From positions 153,036,426-153,100,425 of the forward strand of contig NC_090323.1 in the NCBI RefSeq assembly GCF_040869045.1: DNA of 64,000 nucleotides, read 5' to 3'. The position numbers and the translations under genes are program-made. Origin of the DNA: Eurosta solidaginis (taxonomy: Eukaryota > Arthropoda > Insecta > Diptera > Tephritidae). The notes beneath the pieces were generated by a model. It was not told the origin of the DNA. It was given only the letters and a program-made list of their open reading frames with translations, and searched no databases. Of the stretch, positions 45,163 through 56,200 are shown piece by piece (within the stretch, counting starts at the first letter, position 1; each line of letters begins with the position of its first letter).

Positions 45163-46939
45163 TAGTGATGGACGATATGGCGATTTTGAGCTATCAGTGA
45201 AAATAGATATGGCTATTTTTGAATATCGGCTATTTTTTATAGCTATAGCGATCGCTTTATTTCAACAAGCGATTCCATACAGAAGAGCGATTTTGAGCTA
45301 TCAGTGAATATAGGTATGGCTATTTTTTACAGCTATGGCTATTTTTTACAGCTATGGCGATCGCTTTAATTTATCTTTAATAAGCGAATCTGCAATTATT
45401 TGTATACTTGTATATAAGAAATGAATGTTTAAGTCTTTTTACCAGAGTAGATTGAATGTTATACATTAATTTATACTAAATTAAATTTTATTAGAATATA
45501 TGAACCAAAATTGGAATAAAAAGAAAAAAGTATGTACCTTTAATTGTAAACTAATGTAATGTGAAATTCTAATTTTCTGAGATGTTATGATATATATTAT
45601 TAACTGGCTGACGACAATATGTTCAGACTCGTATTACACTCAATGAGATGAAACTAGCTGAAATAAATGTATATGCATCTTTGTTTTATAAATTTTGTTA
45701 ATTGAAAATGCTTTAATTTTTAAATGTAAGATGAATCAACCCGAAATAAATCTGTATATATAACACCATAAAAACATGATTTATTTACTATATTATACTA
45801 CACCGATGTATTTAGAAATACTCCGTATGAATTTATTCTGAAAGTTGTATTTGGCTGCATAAATTTGTACAGTAAAGTGAATCAATTTTTAATGAAAAAT
45901 ACAGAGGAAAAATATAGCAAATTCTTCAAACTATTACAAAAATATTCTTTAGCAGAAAATTAGCCACCCACTGCAGTGCCCTAGAAATTAGCCGGAGAAT
46001 TCAACCATATATAAACCATATGACAAATCTTGAATTGCATTCTCCCAAAAACCTTAAATTTTGAGTTAATCTGTTTACAATAAGACGAGTGATATGTATT
46101 TCTTTTATACATTTCATGAAATTAAAGTTTTAAAATTAACTTATATTGCTTGTTTAATATTTTGAGAAATATTAATTATTTTATTATAAATACTTAAATA
46201 TAAAATCAAAATATAACGAATTTTATATTTTATGATTGGCGTTTAAAAAGATAAGCATTTTAGCCTTTTCATAATCTAAGCGCATTCTTCTCTCGCTTAA
46301 ATAAGGCCGGCTTGAGAAAAAAGTCTTTCACAGGGAACCGATGTTCCTAAACGCCCCAACTTTTCGCGAGCTATAGGAGATAGATTGGGATACTTGTAAT
46401 TGTTTTTTCTGCCACCATAAAAAAGGATCAGCTTTGCAATTACAGTTTCTTCTATATACCTCTGCACTTCGATAATTGCTCTTGAATGAGTTGTGCCTTG
46501 CGGTCTCTTTGATCTTTGCGTTGATTATTTTTGAGTTCGATCTTTCGCTTGTTTGTAAAAATTACCCAAACCACGTGGCTGCTTTTCTAGCCGAATTCAC
46601 AATGTCGTCGTTCTAGTTGTTGCACAAGTTTGCTTTGTTCCGTTCGCTGTTTCGGAAAGTAAAGCACACAGATGAGCAATGATGAACGATATCTCACTAT
46701 CGATGATTGCATCGCTGCTATTAGTATTAGAATTCCATGCTGAAGGAAAATCGCCAATCGCTATAATCGCTATAATCGCTATTGGCGATATTCTGCCAGA
46801 GGTGATTGTCATTCAAAAGAATCGAATGAAGGAAAATAGCCAATCACTGATATATTTGGATTGCAATAGCTATAGCTATTAGCGATTTGTCAATAGCGGC
46901 GATGCAATCACCAATAGCGAAATATCGAGCCATCACTAA
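45163..46939 (-). mobile_element. hAT element nested in the Harbinger element, 1777 bp
   Basis: Bounded by the perfect 8-bp repeat ATCGTAGT (45155-45162 and 46940-46947). The left end TAGTGATGGACGATAT and the inverted right end TAGTGATGGCTCGATAT form short TIRs. Next to both ends lie many GCGATNGCTATAGC words. The middle holds the tail of a hAT transposase on the minus strand. The exact nesting dates this insertion after the Harbinger one. Confidence 0.88.
46240..46480 (-). pseudogene. hAT transposase C-terminal fragment
   Basis: The minus strand reads EVQRYIEETVIAKL (about 46480-46440), YKYPNLSPIAREKLG, then GTSVPCERLFSQAGLI (about 46360-46315) before a TAA. This is the dimerisation motif of BED-type hAT transposases. 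The expected residues after AGLI continue only in broken frames. The N-terminal zinc finger and catalytic parts are deleted, so the element is non-autonomous. Confidence 0.85.
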
Positions 46940-46983
46940 TCGTAGTAATTTCTGAACGGAACAGACGTGCGCGGAAAAGTAAA

Positions 46984-47202
46984 ATGGACAATAAAAAATT
47001 TCTGAGTGAATTTATTGAAATGTATAAATCTTTGCCATCATTGTGGCAAATAAAAAGCAAAGATTATTGTAATAGAATTAAAAAGAATAATGATTATGCG
47101 ACTTTAATCGAAAAATTAAAAGAAGTAGATCCTGATGCCACAAAGGATACAGTTATAAAAAAAATAAGTAGTTTGGGGCGCAATTGCTGTCAAAAATGTT
47201 AA
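46984..47202 (+). pseudogene. MADF-domain gene of the Harbinger element, truncated
   Basis: The frame starts MDNKKFLSEFIEMYKSLP, with LWQIKSKDY, LIEKLKEVDP and DATKDTVIKKISSL. This is a near-complete MADF domain, the Myb/SANT-like DNA-binding module. In PIF/Harbinger elements such a second protein helps bring the transposase to the ends. The homology stops at ISSL (about 47170), after which the frame enters antisense transposase sequence and ends at 47202. An internal deletion has removed the rest. The start at 46984 lies just right of the nested hAT insertion; the promoter side of the gene was probably cut by that insertion. Confidence 0.8.
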
Positions 47203-47541
47203 GTCTTCAAAGCTATTGCCACTAGCTAGAAAGCGCAAAGTTAAAGCAAGGCGGTGATGAGGGGGAATCGCTTCTCTCATTATTGTATCCCGTTTCGTTA
47301 TGAGTGGCAAAATTTTTTGTAAAAGTTGGTCAAATGTTGCCTTGCTCATACGAACGTAATTTTTAAAATCATTTTGTGACGTGAATTCCAGTTCTTTAAT
47401 AAGCTCACTTTGTCCAAGAACTGCTCGTTTTTTAAACCATTCTTTGCACCAAATTCTTTTTTTGCGATCTTCTCTCTTTTTTTTACGCTTAATTGCCACA
47501 GCGAGCAATATTGCTGCAGCACAATTGTTGTCCGTATTCAT
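47170..47541 (-). pseudogene. PIF/Harbinger transposase N-terminal part (HARBI1-like)
   Basis: The Met at 47541 starts MNTDNNCAAAILLAVAIKRK; the longer upstream frame merely translates the terminal repeat. The following residues include RIWCKEWFKKRAVLGQSEL, ELEFTSQNDFKNYVRMSKAT, FDQLLQKILPLI and HHRLALTLRFLASG, ending at FLTAIAPQT. These are the N-terminal helical region and the RFLA.G motif upstream of the catalytic DDE domain of HARBI1-like nucleases. The catalytic half is missing because an internal deletion joins this gene at about 47172 to the end of the MADF gene. It cannot be active. Confidence 0.85.
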
Positions 47542-47654
47542 CGCTGTCTGAAAGAGAACTAATGTTCGGCCAAAAGTTCGTATGGTGTATGGCCAAAGCT
47601 GCGAACAAGATTGCGGAATGTTCGCGGAAATGTTCGTGTCGTGTATTTGGCGCT

Positions 47655-47965
47655 TAAGACTATTGTGCAATCGATCTGTTTCTAAGTATTATCGGTAAGT
47701 TATCGATCAGTCATCAGTTTGTTCTTGATGAGCTACTGGCTTATTAAAGGTTAACTATCGACGAGCTATCGGTTTGCTCTTTATTTATTATCGACTCAAT
47801 ATCAGTTTGTTATCATCGTGTAATGGGTTTGCTATCGAGAAACCCCATAATTCCTCAATGTGTTATTTGTTATTATCTATGGGTTACTGATATGCTCAAC
47901 GTAATCGATGAGAGGTCGAAGTGTCATTGTTAAAGAGTCGACAAAAACCGTTAACATTCCGATAG
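47655..47965. repeat. ATCGGYTTGTTATCAG minisatellite, right part
   Basis: Degenerate repeats such as CATCAGTTTGTTCTTGATGA, GAGCTATCGGTTTGCT and AATATCAGTTTGTTATC. This is the same family as 44926-44992, separated from it by the Harbinger insertion. Confidence 0.55.
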
Positions 47966-47969
47966 CAAC

Positions 47970-48293
47970 TTGATAAAAATGAGTACAGATAACAGCGTCT
48001 CTGCGAGCACAATATCAAGTCTATTTGGTCAGTGTAGGAATGCGACCAATAATCTTACGACTCAACAAAATGCTTGTTTGGTTTGGGTGCCGCGACATCG
48101 TAGCAAAATAGCTTATGGGTTTGAATGGCGTGGATCGGCTTCGGATGTCGCAGGGGCCAAAAGGTTCTCGTACCCCTGGGATTTACCGCAATGGCTTCAA
48201 GAGGCTAATAATATACAATATGTGGAAGCGATTGTTTCTAGGAGCGGGCATATGACTTATATACCAGGAAACACGCTATTCAGTCAGTGTTAA
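47970..48293 (+). pseudogene. LINE RNase H domain fragment 3
   Basis: Within the frame, CLVWVPRHRSKIAYGFEWRG (from about 48075) corresponds to the W-V-P-G-H...G..(A)..G end of the RNase H domain of R1/Jockey-type LINEs, with the usual GNE.ADE segment eroded. The upstream Leu-rich part is consistent with the helix before it. The frame is still open over 107 codons, but the motif is damaged and the rest of the element is absent. Confidence 0.55.
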
Positions 48294-48751
48294 AATTAAT
48301 GAAATGTATAGTTGAGATTGGCTGCGGTAGTCTACAGACAACTAAGCAATTTCTTGTACCACGGATTGGACCTCAATAACTGGTGTTGCGACATGAATCC
48401 ATTGGCGGCAGCAAATAGCTTTAAGAACTGAAGGGTGTTAAGTCAGGGTAGCTTATCAAATTCATTTTAAAAGCAACACGATAAGAGGAGAGTGACGACA
48501 TTGCCACATGGCTTTTTTAAACATTCAATATACAATACAATATTTCCCATTGGTTGATTTGGCACATAACTCCATTCGTTCACCAAAAAATTGTGTGATC
48601 CTCAACAACTTCTCGCCCCAAGGACTATGTTGTCAGCTGTTTATACTCCTTCCAAGTTGCCTACGGAGGATGCAGAGGAATACGTGTAGAGTGATTTTTC
48701 TTGGCACCAGTCAACCTTCCGCCACTGACAGGTAGTTTGTGCAACAGTAAG
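48294..48751. other. Unassigned interval
   Basis: No gene or element recognised in this stretch; possibly further LINE remains. Confidence 0.4.
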
Positions 48752-49090
48752 CAGTCTACGGCCGCAGTGGTATGGCGGAAAACTGTTCGGCCTACCCTAC
48801 CGAAGGTCCTGGGCTCAAGTCCCGAGCAAAGCAACATCAATAATTTAGAGAAACATTTTTCCAAACAGGGTGGCTCCTATGCAGTGGTACGGCAAACAAT
48901 CGGAGTGTATTTCTAAGATGTAAAGTTTCTCAGTAAACACTTGCCGGAGCCATTCGGAGTCACAATAAAATATGGGCCTCCTTCCGCCAATTAACAGGAA
49001 AAATTAAAAAGAGTCACGGCGCAAATTGGAAAAGATACTCTGGCCAAAATCTCCTCCTAGGTAAATCGTGCCTTGGGTATCTTTCCAAAC
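48752..49090 (+). mobile_element. tRNA-derived SINE-like unit
   Basis: The head resembles a tRNA gene, with GGCCGCAGTGGTA (48760-48772) as a box A-like word and GGCTCAAGTCC (48812-48822) as a box B-like word about 40 bp further, both with substitutions from the consensus. The body that follows (GTGTATTTCTAAGATG, CATTCGGAGTCACAATAAAA, CACGGCGCAAATTGGAAAAG) is a dispersed unit I recall from fruit-fly genomic DNA. RNA polymerase III would start at box A in an active copy; this one is diverged. Not a functional tRNA. Confidence 0.65.
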
Positions 49091-49185
49091 TGGTTTCCTA
49101 AGGAAGAGGATTTTTGTTCAGAGTCATTTTTATTCATCAATCAAAGAAAGCTTTGGCACAGGTAAATATTCCAATATTGAGAAGT

Positions 49186-49869
49186 ACACTCGGAGAAAAA
49201 CGCCTTTCTAAAATCCAGCACCACCGGGCTCAATTAAAGCTTTTCGTGTTCTTATTTTTTGTTCTTGAAAAACGAACGACCTGTTTTCAAAACAACAACC
49301 TTTTTCTTGAACTGACAACCATTTTCTTTAAAAGAGAAAGGCTGGTTTTAAAATATGAACAAATGTTTTATTAATGTGAACAAGAATTTCTTAATAAGAG
49401 AAATATATGAAAAAATGCATATTATGCGTTTTTTCTAATCTTTTGGAATTTTAATAATAATTTCTTTTGTTATTAATATTTTTTATTTATGACAAAAATA
49501 TTATTTATTAATAAAAAAAATAAATAAATGGGTACTGCTTGAAAAATTCCCCACTCCCCCTAAAGATCAAGCACAAGCCGTTCTGGAATTGAGACCGAAA
49601 AATGTTAAATCGACCACAAACCGTTCTGGAAGCGTGAGAACGAAAAATCTTAAATCAAGCCCAAGTAGTGCTTGAAATGAGCACAGAAGTTTCACACATC
49701 AATACCAAAGTGGTCACAAAATACGAACGGTGTGCTTGTAAAAACTGTTCTTAAAACAAGCCCTTCGGTCAGTAGTTAAGAAAAAACGTACTTAACAGAC
49801 CTTTGTCAAAGAATGTTCTTAATTTTGATCTTGCTTCTTTCGTTTTAGAACGATTTTTTCTCTGAGTGT
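49186..49869. mobile_element. TIR element with ACACTCRGAGAAAAA ends, 684 bp
   Basis: Left end ACACTCGGAGAAAAACG and inverted right end ACACTCAGAGAAAAAATCG. Immediate flanks are AGT on both sides (49183-49185 and 49870-49872), a possible 3-bp target duplication. The interior is AT-rich with repeated AACGA, GTTCTTA and AAATCAAGC words and encodes nothing. Superfamily not assigned. Confidence 0.6.
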
Positions 49870-51855
49870 AGTCTATGCACTTGTAAGCCGTCCTCAGCTT
49901 GCCGGTTTACAATTCACATTGTATCCTGCTCATCGGTTGACCGTTCACTTATTCAACCTGTGAGATTCTGTGGCTTTTGAGACGTTGTTCATAACTGTGA
50001 CCTTTCAGTGATAGCGCTTTTTATACGTGACTGTGACTGAAGAGCGGTTGAAGGAGCACATGCTCTAAATCGAAGCCCACAATCAAGCTTTCCAATAATC
50101 ATAATCACATTCCCATTAACAGTTCTATCCACATCAAACCAATTATCAATAGACCAATGAATTCGTGATTTGTGTTTCTGTATATCGTTTGATGTCGCAG
50201 CATTATTCACAGATAAATATTCCTGTGACGAAAAATGCGATGTTGTCTGTGATTGCTTATGTTTTTAATTGTTATTAGGAACTTCGATTTATATTTCATC
50301 ATTTTTTACTGAGAGTTATTAATTACATAACTGTGACTTAATGGCCAGAGTCACAAATCTTGTGAGATTTTCCAACTGCAAAGCTCAATTGGGAACGAAA
50401 CAGGTTCGTCATCATAGCCAGTTTTTCACAGCGATTTCTTCGACGCTATCGCTGTTGCTTACCCAGATACTTCCGTTGCTTTGACGAAATCACCGATAAT
50501 CTTTATCAGGTCTAACATTAGCCACTAAGCTACGATTTGCGGCATTTCGTTTAACTCAGCAATAGTTCTATGTATTGAATCACCCTATAGTAAGCCTGCC
50601 CATTTGGCATATTTTTGATTTTCGGTCTCATTTTAAGCTGTCAGTTGTGAATTGTTCACTACCTTTTGCATGTTATGCTCCTCCTTTTATAGTATGTAAA
50701 TATATTTTGTACAACCACGCACAATCTAACAAACAGAAAAATATTCAGATGTTGCAAGTCACAACCAATAATATAACAATTTTAATTTTCTGCCTATTTG
50801 GTGTTAATTTAATTATGTACTCGTACTATTACTTCTAGGCATTTGGTAATACGTGATTACAACTACTTTTCTGCGCATTTTTACCATTTGCTGGAACGCA
50901 GCAGGCTTTTTTTTTAGTTTTTCTGCCTCTAAAACTTAACTAAATATCCAAATAAATAGTTTGCAACATTTTATTATAAATTCTTCGCGCTTTCGCAGTC
51001 TTACATTGTGTGTGTTCTTGCAACATCTTGGTGGCACTTAATATGTCCGCATTGTTGCAAGCTGCTTGTATATAAGCTCTGTTGGGATTGCTATTAAGTA
51101 TGTGAGTTTTTTTAGATAATTTTTTTTTATTGCATGTGTGTAGTTGTTGTTCGTATATGAGCTCTATTCAGTTGTTCGTGTACTAGTTTTGGTATTTCAT
51201 TTATTTCCGCTGTGTGTCCAATATTTATTTATAGCACCAGCGCATGCACTTACCTACTTCAAACATATTTGATTTGCGCCTGAGGTGAGATGCTCGCTTG
51301 TCGTTCGGTTCATCTTATCGATTGTAATAATGACACTTTGGCGTGATTGTCAATTTTTTGCACGCTGACGGTGAAAATGAAAAGCCCAGTTTTTGATTTA
51401 TGATGAAATTAAATTAATTGTTGAATGATTTGTTCGGTTATATGTAGGTCTAGCGCAACTGCTCGTATGCAGAAATGTGTCCAGTATTCTTCAAAACTTA
51501 TGCATAACTTACGTTTTAAATAGCGTAAGGACCGAAATCAAACTATTTTCACGAAAGGCGGTTCTATGTTGCTGAATGATGCGACTTTATCGCAACATGA
51601 GTTGTTGCTTCAAGAGTGTACTTTTGCGAAATTTCCTGCGGCTCATAAGCAATGTCTTGTTCATTACTGTACATATTTGTGTGTTTAACTCGGAACTGTT
51701 TCCATATTTTACACAATACAGACTTATTTATGGAATTTCTGAAAAATACACTTGAACAACTTTCTCGAAGTAGAAAAGAGAAACTTTATGGTATGACCTG
51801 GTTTCCTTTTTGTTTCAATAGCAAAAAGTCGCTGAAAGAGTTCTCTGTGCTTCTG
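49870..51855. other. AT-rich interval, no gene recognised
   Basis: About 2 kb. The short frames here (50210-49989, 50575-50838, 51652-51891) show no domain. TGTGACTG words are frequent around 49990-50350, possibly a decayed inverted-repeat element. Confidence 0.5.
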
Positions 51856-51856
51856 C

Positions 51857-52500
51857 TTACTTACTTACTTAATTGGCGCTTAACCGTCTAAACGGTTATG
51901 GCCGTCCAACAAAGCGCGCCAGTCGCTCCTTCGCTCCGTCAACCGGCGCCAATTGCTCACACCCAGGGAGTTTAAATCATTTTCCATCTGGTCCTTCCTT
52001 CCTCTGGGGGCCGCCCTCTACCTCTGCTTCCATAGGCGCGTTCCGATAGAAATACTTTCTTGGCCGGAGCATCATCTTTCATTCGCATAACATGGCCTAG
52101 CCAGCGCAGCCGCTGCGTTTTAATTCGCTGGACTATGTTGATGTCTGCGTATAGCTCGTACAGCTCATCATTAAATTTTCTTCGGTACTCGCAATCGCCA
52201 ACACGTATAGGTCCATAAATCTTTCGAAGAACTTTTCTCTCGAACACTCCCAAAGCCGCTTCATCTGCTGTTGCCATGGTCCATGCTTATGCCCCATATA
52301 GCAGGACGGGTACGATAAGTGACTTGTAGAGTATGATTTTCTTTTGCCGAGAGAGGACTTTACTTTTCAATTGCCTACCTAGTCTAAAGTAGCATTTATT
52401 GTCAAGATTGATTCTTCGCTGGTTTTCAGTGCTGATGTTTTGTTTCTAGTGTTGATGCTGGTTCCCAAATAAATGACTCTTTGCTCGATGACAGCATCTG
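51857..52500 (-). pseudogene. RTE-like LINE 3' fragment, copy 3
   Basis: The best preserved of the three. The minus-strand frame from 52277 reads DEAALGVFERKVLRKIYGP, YRRKFNDELYELYADINIVQ, LRWLGHVMRMKDDAPAKKVF and GRGRPPEEGRTRW, the C-terminal end of the polyprotein after the reverse transcriptase. Upstream on the minus strand, EQRVIYLGTSINTRNK and later thumb-region sequence are separated by frameshifts. The 3' end is CGGTTAAGCGCCAATTAAG followed by GTAAGTAAG, a short tandem tail as expected for RTE elements. 5'-truncated. Confidence 0.87.
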
Positions 52501-52676
52501 TGCTTCTGCACGTTATCATTTTAGAAGGTTTTATCATTTTAACCCTTATGGGTATACCAGTTTCATGTACCTTATACCATACACCATAGGTCTAGGCAGG
52601 CCTATACGCTTCATTAGTAAAATAATATGAAGTGAAAATATAATTTGATGAAAACAGAAATTGGTAATTCTAACGA

Positions 52677-53558
52677 TAGCATGACACTCTTAATACACGT
52701 CCAAAAATATCAAGAGGGGTATCAAAAGGTGCGTTTTGGATTCAGGATCGCGAATCCGAAAGCGGAGGTCAAAAATTTTGGGTCTGTCAGATATTTGCAA
52801 AAGATATTTAATAGGGGGACTCATGTAACCATATAAATGCCTTATAAAGTGTGTAAACGTATAAATTTATCTAGTGCGTAAACGGGCTGTCAAATATTGT
52901 ATGAAAAATCATTTACACAATTTGTATAAATTTACGTGCACATTTCATTGTGTAAACGCGGTAAACTCAAAGGAATGCAACCTTGCAGACATTATAGCAG
53001 GCATTTTCATCAGAAATCTCCAACATCAGCAAGTAAAGGCGTTTTAGTTTTGATTTTTCACTTAATCTTGGCATTTTTTAATTTGTATAACAATCAAAAA
53101 AATTTTGTTTTGCAATAATACAGGTGATAAACAATCAAGTTTATCAAGAGTATTACTAGGTGCGTTCATATAACCGCGTGTGTAAATGGATATAATTTTA
53201 CACCTTATAAGTTTATATGCTTTCATGAGTCCCCCTAATATTTTCGTGTGGTTGTTGTAATTTTCCTGATTTTGTTGTACCCACAACAAAAATTATGAAC
53301 ATAAGTGTTTTGCGCGAATATATTTTTGATCTCCAAACCGGTGTTGGACCCACCAAGGGTAATTATTTATTGCGCGGCCAAAGGCCGCCAATGCAAAAAC
53401 GTGTTCCGCGAAAAATACTATGGATACCACCCCTGGTTTCGGAGCACTCCGTAGTATTTTCCGCCTTCGGATTATTGTTGTCGAGGTCAATAATACGCGT
53501 GTTTTGACATCTCTCTCGATGTTTTTGGAACCGTATTAGCAGTGTCATGCTGTCGTAT
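52677..53558. mobile_element. TIR element, family T, copy 2, with a nested MITE
   Basis: The left end ACGATAGCATGACACT and the inverted right end ACGACAGCATGACACT are followed on both sides by TAATAC, CCAAAAA(C/T)ATC and ATCCGAA(G/A)GCGG words. Related arms lie at 17965-18400. The interior is partly replaced by the nested element at 52814-53235. No protein is encoded. Confidence 0.65.
52814..53235. mobile_element. MITE with GGGGGACTCATG ends, 422 bp
   Basis: Starts GGGGGACTCATG and ends CATGAGTCCCCC, a perfect 12-bp inverted repeat. Further similarity extends inward (ATATAAA, CTTATAA, GTGTAAA words on both arms). TAATA flanks both sides (52809-52813 and 53236-53240), so the duplication is TAATA or, within it, TA as in Tc1/mariner-type MITEs. 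Non-coding. Confidence 0.82.
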
Positions 53559-54929
53559 AGAAATACAAAGAAATTTAAATATTTATTTATTATATACTTT
53601 TCTATCTAAATAATTTTTTTTTCAACTATATCTTATTATAAAGGTATTTTTTATAAATTTTCAGCACTAATCCTTCTTAGCCTTTTGTGTTTTTCCACAA
53701 AAAAAGTTACGACCAAAAAACTATACGATTTTGTCACCACAACTTAGCACATTAGGAAAGCAGCTGGGAGAACATTCATTTGAAACTGTAACAATTTTTA
53801 TTTTTCTTGGTTTTTGTACCGTTGTTTTTCAAAGTAAAGGCGCATAAAATTCACGAATTTTATTGCTTTTACACTAATAACCTTATAGGTCTGGCTGGTC
53901 CTTTGGTGTACGGTTAAGGTATAAGTTTTGAAATTTTGTAGTAAAACCTTAATTTATAAGTATACAATTTATATCTTGAGAATATCGTTGGATCTTAGAT
54001 TTGTAGCTTTACCATTCTGTTAAAAAACTAGGTTAAAGTATAACATATGTACCTCAAGTCACATGAGCTACAAGACGCAACGTACAATCCTAAGAAAATG
54101 AAAAACTTAAGACACAAGACTGTCTATCTGGACTGCCAGTTTAGAAATGATTTATTTCAAAACTTAAAAAAAAGCCTTTTTTTACTTTCATTGAACAAAA
54201 TAAATAAAAAACACGTTTTTGAAATAAAATCTGAGATCAGCCATTCTTTAACAAAATCACAGCTACGTTAGGAAATTATTACACTCAGTTATCGAAAACA
54301 TGATGAAATTAATATTCAGGTGTTCTCATCCCGTTGACGTTTTCCCTTATTCTGACAAGTTCGGCATGCATATTTATGAGGGTTGTCTATCTTACGTACG
54401 TAACTGCCAGTGAATTTCACTACGACCGGAGTAGATTTTACTATACGTTTGGAAATATAATTACTGTTTAACAAAAGAAAGAATTATTAGTATATTACAG
54501 TAACTGTTCAAGCGATATGACTCTATAGGAACAAGAATAGTAGGCATTATTTAAATTGTAAAAGGAATTTTTCGATTTGTACAAAAAAGCCTTGATATAA
54601 AATTCAGAAATAAAAAATCAGTTCAACAGCAAAGTCGTTCTCTTTTTTTTTTTTTTTAGGAAAATCAAAATACATTTTTTTTTGCAAAAAACTAATTTGA
54701 AGAATTTATATGAAAAATGGAGAAATTAAAATTTAATACTTTTGTAATGCACGTCAATACTGGCAAATAGAGCTGCCGAAAAAGTGAGGTTATGTTGTTG
54801 ACATCAACTTTATTACTGCATTATGGTCGAAAAAAAGTATACATATATTGTTTTTAAATTCACATTTTAGGCGAATTCGATCTAATGTCCTTTTATTACG
54901 AATAAAACAAATCTATTCCTCTTTAAAAC
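53559..54929. other. AT-rich intergenic DNA, no gene seen
   Basis: About 1.4 kb, very AT-rich, with a T-run at 54640-54657. The frame 54047-54271 shows no recognisable domain. Confidence 0.55.
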
Positions 54930-55140
54930 CAACATTTCGCTAATGTTTATAAGCTTCTTCAGGGTTATTTGGTATCTGTTTTGACTGTTTTATCGTTTCA
55001 CTAAAATTTATAAGCTTATTGATGGATGCAAAACATCTTGTTTTACTATTTCAACGTTTTGCTAGGGTTTATAAGTTTCTTCAGGGGTATACAATGTTTT
55101 TTGACTGTTTCAAGGTTTCAGTAATGTTCCTGCATATCCC
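54930..55140 (-). repeat. ~60-bp tandem repeat with a hammerhead-like core on the minus strand
   Basis: Four partial units with equivalent points at 54935, 54996, 55056 and 55116, so the spacing is 60-61 bp. The minus strand of unit 1 reads CTGAAGAAGCTTATAAACAT then TAGCGAAATG (54962-54933). CTGANGA and GAAA are the invariant core words of hammerhead ribozymes and are separated here by GCT...AGC, a possible stem II. Unit 2 keeps GAAACGAT and unit 3 keeps CTGAAGA but has AAAA. Penelope-type retroelements are known to carry such minimal hammerheads. Confidence 0.5.
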
Positions 55141-56200
55141 TGCATACGCACGTAATTGGCTGACTTTTAATAAAACAACCTACTTAATGCAAATATTTAG
55201 ATCTTACTTTCCTTTCTGGAAAGCTCTAAACTCTTGGAAAGCTGCTCCAAATATCGTTGAATTTCTCTTGAAAAACTATGGGTGGAAAAACTATTGATTT
55301 GCATTTGAGTTCAAGGTAATTATTATAAGGTTTTCACGAAGCTTAACCGTTTAAATTGACTACGATACCATTTTTCGTTTTATTAATTGAAATTAAACAG
55401 CGAACACAATTTTGACTTACCCTTTCTGAATGAACTGTCTATGCAAACTTCTGTGCCCATTAAAACTACCGAGACAGCAATTCAGCTTTGGTCAACGAAA
55501 ATCTAAAAGCTCCTCATTTGTTCACAATTTACCTTTAGACTGTACATGCACGATGCTTTTGTCTGAAAAAAATCAGTTTAATAATTTAAAAGCGTAATCT
55601 AAATGCATTTGGACGAAGTTCTTATGTACATACATAGAAAGGATATGCACAAATACCCACCAAAAAATTTCATTCGGCTCACTTCATTTGATCACAATAT
55701 TAAGTATTGACATTAATAACGACTTTTGAGTCAAATTTGTGTGCATATATTAAAGAAAATCTTACTTAAAAGTGTAATGAGCCTTGCCAGATAATCCTTA
55801 CTTATAAGATAGCTGCTAACTGATAAATAAACTTGTATAGTGTTGGCATTTTCTAGCATATGATTTGAAGAAGTGTTCACGCTAGCAGCATTTGGCAAAT
55901 GCGCATTTTCCAAAGTTCGTATTAAAGGTTTTATGGTGTGTAAACATCTTTGCTCAAAGTATGAGGGAGTCCTAACTGTAAGCGTAAGGTGTAAAATGTA
56001 AGCGTAGTGTAGCCTTTTTAAATGGTATGATATATGAGGGTTGTATGTGAAATGTAAATGCAGTCGTAGTGTATAGTATTGGTATGTTGTATGAAGTGAT
56101 AGGAAATGTAAGCGTAAGTGTAGTCACTACACTGTGGACCAAAGTAGGAATAATGTACGTGTAAGAGTAGGTATTCAGGTGTAAGATGAAATTTTCTTTT
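55141..56200. other. AT-rich intergenic DNA with degenerate GTAAGCGTAAG repeats
   Basis: No gene seen. 55975-56180 contains dispersed GTAAGCGTA(A/G)TGTAG-like words (for example 55978, 55998, 56058, 56108), suggesting a decayed short tandem repeat. Confidence 0.5.

Larger units (their letters stand above)
44996..47654. mobile_element. PIF/Harbinger element with a nested hAT element
   Basis: The left end AGCGCCAAATACACGACAC and the inverted right end match over ~40 bp with one difference, and continue with AACATTTCCGCGAACATTCC. The flanking 3-bp repeat TAA (44993-44995 and 47655-47657) fits the TWA target of PIF/Harbinger. The element carries the two genes expected of this superfamily, a MADF protein (46984) and a transposase on the opposite strand (47541), converging at about 47172. 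The hAT insertion 45163-46939 accounts for most of the left half. Without it the element is only ~0.9 kb, an internally deleted, non-autonomous copy. Confidence 0.9.

Noticed and set aside
48752..48830. Possible tRNA gene
   Set aside because: Boxes A and B are present but diverged, and I could not fold a cloverleaf with a convincing acceptor stem and anticodon arm; better explained as a SINE head.
52550..53940. GGTCTAGGCAGGCC and GGTCTGGCTGGTCC as possible paired repeats
   Set aside because: Short, same-strand and imperfect; not enough to define an element.
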